This document shows positions 46,021 to 57,000 of a stretch of DNA of 64,000 bases, piece after piece; position 1 is the stretch's first letter; each line of letters opens with the position of its first letter. The notes under the pieces are model-generated. The model was not told the origin of the DNA and searched no databases. It worked only from the letters and a program-made list of their open reading frames with translations. The position numbers and the translations under genes are program-made. The stretch comes from Amphiura filiformis (Eukaryota; Echinodermata; Ophiuroidea; Amphilepidida; Amphiuridae), in contig NC_092644.1 in NCBI RefSeq assembly GCF_039555335.1, positions 48,152,428 through 48,216,427 on the forward strand, read 5' to 3'.

Positions 46021-46769
46021 TTGGCAGTGTGTGTTAGGGACTAAGTCCCCGGTCAAAGTCCTGTTGAAAAGGCAATGTAAATAGTCGAGTTTTTTAACTC
46101 GGGCTTTCGCGATTAATAACCTGGTAGATATAGATTCTAAAATCAGAATTGTTGAAGTGCCATTATAATTATGCCATTATGTTGCATTTAATAATATAAG
46201 CCTACGTATAGTTTACTGTTACTGTCACTAATATAATTATAATAAACTTTTTCATAACCATTTATTAGTATCTTGATGTCATATATAGATATATAGATAT
46301 AAGTATAATTTCGAGTTCAACCACACAGTATGATTAATAACATATTGTTTATTTATCAAAAATCGACTATGGCATAGTCTAAGCTTTACCAAAACAATAC
46401 CAGTACCAATTGACAGTGTGTGTTAGGGACTAAGTCCCCGGTCAAAATCCTGTTGAAAAGGCAATGTACATAGTCGATTTTTTAACTCGGGCTTTCGCGA
46501 TTAATAGCCTGGTAGATATAGATTCTAAAATCAGAATTGTTGAAGTGCCATTATAATTATGCCATTATGTTGCATTCAATAATATAAGCCTACGTATATT
46601 TTACTGTTACTGTCACTAATATAATTATAATAAACTTTTTCATAACCATTTAAGTCATAGATATAAGTATAATTTCGAGTTTAACTGAATGCGTTCATCA
46701 TGATTAATAACATATGTTTATTTATCAAAAATCGACTATGGCATAGTCTAAGCTTTACAAACAATACCA
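46021..46769 (+). repeat. Tandem duplication, period ~389 bp
   Basis: 46021-46403 and 46410-46769 share TGTGTGTTAGGGACTAAGTC, TTAACTCGGGCTTTCGCGAT and TCGACTATGGCATAGTCTAA in order, with small indels. Confidence 0.85.
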
Positions 46770-46842
46770 TCAACAGTACATGTAATAGTATAAGCAAATA
46801 AGATCGTCATACTTATTCCTTGATTTTTATATAGACATTTAA

Positions 46843-47508
46843 GGGTATACGAGGTATTGTTGGTCGAAGCAGCCAAAAAAAAAATCGATTTTCATTAGGG
46901 ACCGTTCACAAACACTTGTAAGGGGGGGGCTGATGCAAAATATTTTTTTCGCGAAAATTTTCGGCCCCCCTTTACAGACCTCAAAAATTTCAGGGCCCCC
47001 CTTTTTTTTTTGAAAATTATGGGTCAACCCCATAGAAAAGCATATAAACTCAATTTTCCCAAGAAAATTTGTGGTCATTTTTTTCAGGCCCCCCCCCCCT
47101 TAGGAGGGTCAAAAAAATTCAGCCTCCCCTTTTTGCATCAGGCCACCCTAACAAGTGTTTGTGAACGGTCCCTTATCTGAATCGATATATTATTGAAAAA
47201 TAACACTTTGGTGTTTTGCAAAAGTTCATTCTACAAATCATATAGGCCTAGTGCTTTGAAAACTTGCTTACTTTATTGTTGTTAATGAGTTATGTACGTT
47301 TTACAAAAGTGTTGTTGTTTCAGCCCTCTTTACAACATAACTCAAGAACCACAGGACCTACAAAAGTATATTGTGATATTTGAATTCTTCTACATGCTCG
47401 CTATGAATTGAGCAATGCAATTTTTGCTAAAGCTCACTACCATTCGCAAGATGCTGTGAACTACTTTTTTTTTTTTTTTTGCTTCGACCAACAATACATC
47501 GTATAACC
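46843..47508. mobile_element. TTAA-flanked TTGTTGGTCGAAG element (complete copy)
   Basis: TTAA at 46839-46842 and 47509-47512. The ends GGGTATACGAGGTATTGTTG and, inverted, GGTTATACGATGTATTGTTG are terminal repeats. The body includes AAAGTGTTGTTGTTTCAGCC and CAAGAACCACAGGACCTAC. A second element is inserted at 46898-47172. Confidence 0.8.
46898..47172. mobile_element. Nested element with AGGGACCGTTCACAAACACT ends
   Basis: Inverted ends of 22-23 bp (GGGACCGTTCACAAACACTT / AAGTGTTTGTGAACGGTCCC) with TTA on both sides. The interior is G-run and C-run rich with the block TGATGCAAAA repeated inverted. It interrupts the element 46843-47508. Confidence 0.8.
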
Positions 47509-47639
47509 TTAAGGCTTAGTGGACCACTTACCCCACTGTTCGCATGGGTGCTTTTTATGATGATAGAAATAACAAGAATATGAATATAAAATGACAACTC
47601 GTTGGGTTAGCTCATAAAAGCTATATCTGCGATATCTGC

Positions 47640-47820
47640 CGTCAGTGGCACGTGCCCCCAATCGATTGCAAAATTTAGAAAATCCCATAGGAAAAGTGCC
47701 GAAAATGGCCTGTGCTTCCCCCCACACACACACACCACCACCAGACCCGGTGCCCCCCCCAATCATGTTCGGTGCACCCACCCCCTCCCATATGATGACC
47801 CATGCTACGCCACTGTATTT
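47640..47820. repeat. CACTGGCGTAGC-family repeat
   Basis: GTCAGTGGCACGTGCCCCCA at the left and CATGCTACGCCACTG at the right, with CCCCCCACACACACACACCA inside. It ends about 120 bp before the putative start codon at 47940. Confidence 0.55.
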
Positions 47821-47939
47821 GACAATTTCTGCAATCTATTGTAAACATTATCCAAAATATGACTCCTGCTGGCAGCGATTGCACTCTAATACTTATTTCT
47901 ACATTATTTACACCACATTCAGGTGATTGATCAATCACG

Positions 47940-48003
47940 ATGGGCGTTATACTCCTTTTGATGATGGTGGCGCTACTACAAACACAATTAATATCGGCCG
48001 AAG
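47940..48003 (+). CDS. Putative exon 1 of the HYR gene: signal peptide
   Basis: ATG with A at -3 and G at +4. It encodes MGVILLLMMVALLQTQLISA then Glu and one base of the next codon, with a GTAAGT donor at 48004. This is a classic signal peptide of about 20 residues. Phase 1 fits the first HYR exon exactly. It could also belong to an unrelated secreted gene with exons I did not find. Confidence 0.55.
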
Positions 48004-51000
48004 GTAAGTAATAGACCTTTTATCCTCTTTCCCATCATGCACTATTCCAGGGGGGGGGTATGAGTGTCGTAAAATACATGTCCCCGTGGGAGTACAGAGT
48101 TATGTTCATTACATTCTGGAATACGGACATTTCGGCTGGTGCCTTCATCACAAAAAGGAATCCCCGATAATCACGATAATGGCGCGCGATCACTAATACC
48201 TTTCGGGGGCAAAAAACAACATTTCTATGCCTTATTGACATGGTGTCGTCACCCAAAAAAGTTCCCTGTTATTGAAACCTAACTTTGTATACATTTTATA
48301 GACCTAATGGTGAAAAACTAATGACGGCACACGCAGTGATATTTTGTCGGCGTCCGTTTCACTTTTTTTCGGAGATGAAAATCAAAACGTAAACGTATAA
48401 AATCTTAGGCGTCTAAGATTTCATTGGTCAATAATTGAATACGCCTAAGATGATTGGTTGATTGGGATTTCTGGTCCTGTGATTCGTTGATTTAAGTCTA
48501 CCGCAAAATTCTTAGACGCCTAAGATTGCATCTTTGACGTCTAAGAATGCATCTTAGACGTCTAAGATTGCATCTTAGACGCCTAAGGTTAGGCGTATTA
48601 TCTTGGGCGTATTTTGAAGGTATCCGCCATCCATAGCACAACGCCTAGACGTTGATCCACAAGCCTCAGCACACTGTACACTCATTGGGATATTCCATTT
48701 GAATTCAAACACTGTTAGAAAATAGGGTATACTGTTATCATGGTTATGTAGGTAAAATTAGGTTGGGTAAATTTTACCCAACATTGGGTAAATATACACA
48801 AGTTGGGTAAAAGTGACGTTACCCAATGTTTGTGTGAACTTTTCGTCTCCCGCGAAAATCAGGTTTAATGGTAAATCTATCGAATCGACACATATAGGCC
48901 TAGAAGATGTGAATGTAAACTTGACTCAAAAAGAAAGTTTTCACAAGGTCATATCTTAAAATCCTGTGCATCAAAAACTGAACCAAAATTGCACAAAAGA
49001 TTACTTTAATACTTCAGTAACCAATCAGTTGCCCAACTGACTCAACAGCAAAATACACTGACATGTAACAGCGTCTTGGACCACATCACACCGTCGACGT
49101 CCTATACGATAAATATAAATTTAATACTCCGTTGGTGAGCGACGGGCGAGTGGTAGTGAGCGACAGGCGAGTGGTATTTCACTGAACGCAAGAAAAGGAG
49201 TTCTATCTGATTGGCTAGCAATCGATCGCTTAGGTCGCTCAGTAGTCAACTACAAACTCATGCATTCAATTCGATTGAAATCGATCATTCTATTATTGAC
49301 GAAGATAAAGAGCGTGATAGTGTGTCAATAATGCACATTGTATTGCAGCTGGATTTTACATGCATTCTTTTATATACATTTTTTCTCAAAGAGTTGAATA
49401 TGATTACAATTTTTACTCAGGATTTCAAATTTTTTACCCGCAAATTGCAGTTAACATATCCACAGCAAAATACCGGTCCTCACTAATTAGTACATTTAAT
49501 TTCCAGTTAGTACATTTAAACGAAACCTGTGATTTACGTGACAACAAATAAAATTTTCTTACAATAGAAATATCATATGGGATACTGATATAGTAGGCCG
49601 CAACCGCCACAACGTGGAGCTGCTACGCGTAGCTGACTTTTTGTTCCGTGGAGCCGAATTGACCAATCATGTTAGAGTTTTTCATTACTCGGAGGTAAAA
49701 CTGACCAATCAAGTACGACTTAGGCCTACTCATTACGTGAAGCGAATTTAGTCATTAAGAATTTGCCAGACGAGCTTCACGTAGTTGCAAGATATCCTCG
49801 GTCACGATAGTTATGATTCAAAAAGTAATTTATGAAAAGTACGAACCGACTTATTATTAAGATGGACATGCACTCACAAGAAACTCATACAGTATTGTAC
49901 ACAACTATATAGCTAGGCAGAGTGGTGGTAAACCATGCACACAATTCTGCGATCTGCAGTGTATCGCCGGGAGCTGATTTGTACATCTTGCGCGGCGTGG
50001 CCTGCGGAATTCGACCTTCAGCAAACCAGTTCGGATTTACTTTATATACTAGTAGTAGGCCATACATACTGTACTGCCCGTTTTCCTATACACAATACTC
50101 AGTGCGCTCACCATTGACGCGTGACCTAGTGTATGTTAGAAGTATTATGCCATTGCCTATATGACGTCACTGTGTAAAAAATAACCAGTCAATATTTAAA
50201 GTATTCTCTGAAATTCTAGAAAATATAGTTTTGTAACATTTCCTAAATTTTTAGCTAATTTAGGTGTTTGGAAATATTGGTACTTTTGTGTTTTAGGAAG
50301 GATATGTAAACGACAGATAACACCAAAAAATATGAACAAATTATTTCTAAACCGTGTTAAGTCTGCAAACCATTGTGTTTCTCATTTTCAAGAACGCTGG
50401 TTAACAATAAGCAGACTATTGTCTCATTTCGTAAACAAAAGCCCAGACAGTATTGTTACCTTGCGTTCGCTTTATAATCATTCACCCAACTGAAACTATA
50501 ATACCAGCTCATTGTTCATTGCACAGGTAAAACAGACACAAGTGCAGTGTGTATTTAACCAGAGAAGATCTGATGTAACATAGTTGAGCTGTTTTCATTG
50601 AGTGTTATCTTGGTTTAATAGCTTTTAATGGGGTTTAAGTCCTTCAAAGGTCGTGGTGAATTCTACTGTAGACATGACTGCATCATGATTATTTTAAAGT
50701 CAACAACATTCAACAATATGATCACCGTGATAGTATGGCAGTATCAGTACCGTGGGTGTCAGTGATCCTGGCCTGACACAGTAGACAAACAAACAAACAC
50801 GCCACACACATGGCACATGCATGCAAGGTAACATTGACTATACACTAATCAAACACTGGTATTGATCCTGTACAACTGTTGGTGGTTTATTTACATTCGA
50901 TTCATTTAAAATCCACATAGTAAACATTAATTTTGGCAAGAGTTTTCTCTCTGGAACGATGATGCATCAACTGGCTCCGCGTAATGAAAAGATCTAACAT

Positions 51001-54000
51001 GATTGGTCAATTTAGCTCCGCGAAGCGAAAAGTAAGCTACGCGTAGCAGCTCCACGTTGTGGCGGTTACGGCCAGCCATATACTGATCATGCGAAAATCG
51101 TAAAACATAGAATAGAAACAGTGTGGCCGGCTCTCAAAATCTCAAATTGTATGCATAGCCTGAGTCGCACGGCCTATCTTGAACAAAATCACCATGCGTA
51201 TATGTTGAAAAACGTGAGGATTTATCGTACTACCACGGCAATTTTTAACACGAAGATATAGGGATGTTGACGGTGTGCCACATGTCACAGCCAATTTGAT
51301 GTGTGTGTAAAGCAATGATTGTAACAGCAATGTGGACTTTCCTGTCTCAGGATTTGCTCACAAAAATAACACTCTTACCCAACGAACATAAACACTATCT
51401 CACGAATACCTTCACTCTCTCACGAATACCGCTATTTGTTTTGACTTCACGGTGCTGCCGAAATTTCCAGGATGTGACATGTGATACTTACTGCCAGTGC
51501 ATATTCAGTAAGTGTCAGTAAGGTTACCGTTTGGATATTGACATGTCATTCGAATATAGTATTGAAGATAATAAAAAGCGCAGTGCAGTGATTTATAGTG
51601 CGCTACGCACAGGCACAACGCCTAGGCGATGATCCACAAGCCTCAGCACACTTTACAGGTTGTCGCTGACCACTACGGCCCCACATCATAATGACCATGT
51701 CAAAAATGATAAGTTTCTTGTTTAGAACCCAGTTCAGAAGGAGTATACGAGCGTAACTGGAGCGTACCTATATATTATGTGTACGCTTTTACGTGGTTGG
51801 GTTAGGCCTACTCAGAAAATGGGTTGTTCATAATAGCACCCACCGGTTGAGTAAAACTTGACCCAAGTTGAGTACAAAGTCGGTAAACCTATAAACCGTT
51901 TTTGTATGGAAGACATGCCCTGCGGGATCATTGGGTCGGTCGCAACACTGTGGCGTACGTGAAGGACAAAATACAAAAGTATGTGCTTGTATAAAATTGT
52001 TGAAGCATTTTTGAGTAAAAGTTAATCACCTAGGTATCCTTACTAATTTGGACCTGCTGAATCCAAAAATGGCAGTGAGCAAGCGTTATTGTGAGTCTAT
52101 GACCCTCAAAATGATCCCAGAAATGACCCGATAAGGTTATACAGAGGTCAAAAATTAAACATGCTCCGATTTCACTCATTAGCATATCAAATTGTCTATC
52201 TGGTCGTAAGGATCACAAATATATAAATTTTATCGATGTACTACTTGTGGTAGACTTGCTCCAAGTCCTCAGGCTTATAGACTGATGCATTTTTCTATCA
52301 GTTGTTCATTTATATCCATTGGTGTAAAGACCTATCATAGTTTCGTCCACGGCAAAATCACCGTGACCTTTCCAGCCATAAACCCGCTTATTAAAGATTA
52401 AACCGATATATACAGTACTAAACCATTATATAGTAATCTATTGTCCAATGCAAATTTATTAACACCTGATAATATTAATCCAATGAGCGACCGAATTGTC
52501 CGCTACGGACGACTAATCCACATTGACATGTACGAGCGGAGCTCCACTGACCGAGTTTTGGGTTATTTTTCACTGAAAGGCAGCTGTTTGCTGTCATTTA
52601 CTCATCAAGGCGGACCACCGTTATTATAAGGACTATGCCAATTATTTAAAGATTGACATGTAGAGAATAAGCCATACTTGATTGACAGAAAGTACTAAAT
52701 TTGTACCTATGAAGGTTTTATGACACCAATCTTCCAAATATGACCAAGCCAGGGCTGCCCGGTGAAGCAAAATGTGCATTGGAATAACACGGCGAGTTTG
52801 AATAGATGGTAGGGTTTCTTTTTAATAAAAATGTATGTTCCCCCGTTATTAAAGCTTGTACCGGGTTGAAGATTCTGATATTTGGAAAAGAATAACTAAT
52901 TGAAACATAGAGCAAGTAGGCCCTACTAAAATCATGGCTTTTATACTTTTTGATATATGATGCTAACAAGTTCATCCCGTATAGCTACAACACAGCGCTC
53001 CCAGTAGGGTTCAATTGCCTATTGTGAGTGCCCCTGTGTTGTGTGCATACATGTAGTTAACAATAACTGCATGATGTAAACCATGGCCACACAACATACA
53101 TAGAACATCACACACCGACATCGCCTGGTTACTTTGTACAACAGAGACACTAAAATCAATACTCGGGATCGATACACGTGAATGTGCTATGCACGATTTG
53201 ATATTCAGACGATAAATCTCGGATACCGGGGTAGAAAATGATGAATATCTCCCGTAATTTTTAAAGAAGCCATATTTTTTTGCTTGCACTTGAATATGTG
53301 TGTTGAAAGGATATAATAGTCGTTAGCTTGCGTATTGAGAAAGAATCGTGCGTAGCTCTAAAACTGACAAAAATTTTGATTTTATATGTGCCGAACTATA
53401 GCGCAGCGTAGGCCACTCGTGGAGGCAGTCTAAAAGCAGATGACCTTATGGCGTATACCATGCTCACTCACACACAGAGAGGTCAGTTACAAGGTTATTG
53501 TCAATAGCCTTAGTCGGATGTCTCTCGGCTCATTATGCGTCTCAAAACTATTAAACAGGTCGGAACAAAATGGCCATGCGTGGCTGTGGATTCAACCTAC
53601 CAAGGCGATTTCTGCCATGAGGATATCGGGGCGATGACACTGTGCATCATCCAGCAATGCCTCTGCTTTATAATGAAGGAGAATGTCCTTTTAGTGTGAG
53701 AGTACCCTGTCTCTTGTATACAGTGTGCTCATTGTAAGCAGCCAGCAGGGATCTCCAGGTCAGATCAGGGAAGTGAAACCCTGGTCAGATATGTGAACCC
53801 TCAGGCCCCTCTGTGGCCAAACCCAGCATGTTCAGTGCATGGATATGATGGCATCCAGGAATGACATGGAAATACTTCAGACAAAACATTGATCTACAAG
53901 CAATATAGGTCTATATAAAACCATAGCATTTATAGTCAATTAGGTCTCATGTTCAATTTCCCGATGAAAGTGATTTTTAAAAAAGGAAGAAAGAAGAAGA

Positions 54001-57000
54001 AAAAGGCAGAAGCCATGAATCAAGGCTAGACCTGTGGTTGCGGACCTATGTTCTCTGTGATGTATAGTTACTTGGGTAGAAACCCGGGGTAGAAAGCATA
54101 AACCGATTTAACAGGACAATCGCCATATAGACCTGTAACATTTTTGCCACATACCATAGAAACTATACATCACAGATTTTGAAAACCTATCTTTTTCTCA
54201 TAGCTTGAAGCTAGACAAACAATTTGGTACAGTATTGAGAAAGAATCGTGCGTAGCTCTAAAACTGACAAAAAATTTGATTTTATATGTGCCGAACTATG
54301 GCGCAGCGTAGGCCACTCGTGGAGGCAGTCTAAAAGCAGATGACCTTATGGCGTATACCATGCTCACTCACACACAGAGAGGTCAGTCACAAGGTTATTG
54401 TCAATAGCCTTAGTCGGATGTCTCTCGGCTCATTATGCGTCTCAAAACTATTAAACAGGTCGGAACAAAATGGCCAAGCGTGGCAGTGGATTCAACCTAC
54501 CATGGCGATTTCTGCCATGAGGATATCGGGGCGATGACACTGTGCATCATCCAGCAATGCCTCTGCTTTATAATGAAGGAGAATGTCCTTTTAATGTGAG
54601 AGTACCCTGTCTCTTGTATACAGTGTGCTCATTGTAAGCAGCCAGCAGGGATCTCCAGGTCAGATCAGGGAAGCGAAACCCTGGTCAGATATGCGAACCC
54701 TCAGGCCCCTCTGTGGCCAAACCCAGCATGTTCAGTGCATGGATATGATGACATCCAGGAATGACATGGAAATACTTCAGACAAAACATTGATCTACAAG
54801 CAATATAGGCCTATATAAAACCCGATATAAAACCATAGCATTTATAGTCAATTAGGTCTCATGTTCAATTTCCCGGTGAAAGTGATTTTTAAAAAAGGAA
54901 GAAAGAAGAAGAAAAAGGCAGAAGCCATGAATCAAGGCTAGACCTGTGGTTGCGGACCTATGTTCTCTGTGATGTATAGTTACTTGGGTAGAAACCCGGG
55001 GTAGAAAGCATAAACCGATTTAACAGGACAATCGCCATATAGACCTGTAACTTTTTTGCCACATACCATAGAAACTATACATCACAGATTTTGAAAACCT
55101 ATCTTTTTCTCATAGCTTGAAGCTAGACAAACAATTTGGTACAGGTTTCATGAAACTCGGAGCAACTTTAAATTTGGACCCATGTACAACTTGAAAATTG
55201 ACCTTCGACCTTTTTTGGCACATAACTCCACAACCACAGGTCGTACCCGCACAAAATTTATATTTGTGTGATTCTTACGACCAGACCTATTATATGCTAG
55301 CGCTAATGAGTGAAATATGAGCACGTTTAATTTTTGACCCCTGTATATAACTTTATGGGGTCATTTCTGAGGTCATTTTGAGGGTCATAGACTCAAAATA
55401 ACGCCCCGGAATAACGCTTGTTCAACAACTCTTCCTATACCTTTGTACAGGAGCCAAGCGTTGTTAATCGGTGATGAATCCACAGTCCAATAGCGTATAC
55501 GCGAACGCAAGGTTATGCATTTGCATACGCATTACGAATGAGCGCGTAAAATTCGTCATGCCTGGAACGTATGAGCAAACACGAACTCTTTTATGTTGGC
55601 GGTGGCAGCTAAATATTACCGCTTTATTCTTTAGTTTTATTGCCGATGTCAACGAGAAATACCGCGATCTCCTTGTAAGGTCATGAGTAGCAAGGACAAA
55701 CGGACATTCCGAATGAAAGAATCATGCGAATTAGCAAAGTAAACCACTACACGCAGACGCGCCGGACGCGAGTTGTTGGTGAAACATGATTGAATCACCT
55801 CCTTTTTTGGATTTAGTAGGTCCAAATTAGTAAAGATACATAGGTGACTTTTACTAACAAATGCCTTACGAAACCTGAATTATTGAGATGTTGTCTAGTT
55901 TACTAATAACGGAGTTGATACTCTTCCACTGTTATCTTCCACTAGCCCGATTTCATTTGAAATTGAAGTTTAAGGTTCAAACAATTAAACAGTAATCACT
56001 CTAAGAAAAAAAAAAAAAATGGGTAATCAGGTAGGACATTTAAAAGAAAATAGACCAAAATTCTATTGTTTACAATTTTGCCAAATTTGCAATACAAATT
56101 TGCTGAAATAAGAGAATTTGAAAGGTTCTGCATCATTTTCTGGTATTTTGATGATCCAGGGGAAATGTGCTATTGGGCCGAACCTACAAAAGAAGGTCGT
56201 CGAGTAGGACTTTAAAGAAAGGGGTCATCGGGTATATTCGACTTCAAAACAGGGGCCCATTATATTGACAGTTATCCAAAACATGCTCAACTGTGAGGAC
56301 ACAGTTCTGTCACCCCAATGAAATTATACATTCATACAATGATAATTTCAATGTTTGATGAACCAAAAACTCATTCTCAACAACCTGAAGTCAAATTTAG
56401 AGGAATGAGGGACATTATTGATAAAAGGAGGTTGTTGAACTATGACGCTGGAAATGAGACCTTCTAGTCATTAAAAAAGACACCTGTACATTTTATTGTA
56501 AATAGCATCATCATTTTGGCGTACGATATACGCCTACATTTGTTTCCCGTCCATTTTACGGCAGGTGATAATAAACATTAGTTTCTTTACCAATAGACAT
56601 GATATCGGTTACGCACGGTTCGCTATCTCTAAGGACCGCTATCTCTAAGGTTCGCTATCCCTAAGGTTCGTTATCACTAATTACGAAAAAGGTCCACTAT
56701 ACCTAAGGTTCGATACCCGGGGGAGGGGGCACTTCAATATGAAATGGATATAGGTGTAGGGCTGGCACTTTCGCACTAAGGGGCATTCGGTGAGAGCAAA
56801 ATGTAAAAAATATGGGGTCATTGGGTGAGAGCATGATTTTTGGCATTCGGTGAGAGCAAAATGTAAAAAATATGGGGTCATTGGGTGAGAACATGACTTT
56901 TTTTTTCAATGGAATCTTTGGGTGAGAGCCGAAACGATGCCGCAAAAACCTCGAAAATCAAATTTCTAGCTCTAAATGGCTTCAAATTTAATTGTTTTTT

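Noticed and set aside
49211..49551. Plus-strand open frames in the putative HYR intron 1
   Set aside because: No signal, domain, splice pair or codon pattern supports them, and they overlap in two frames.
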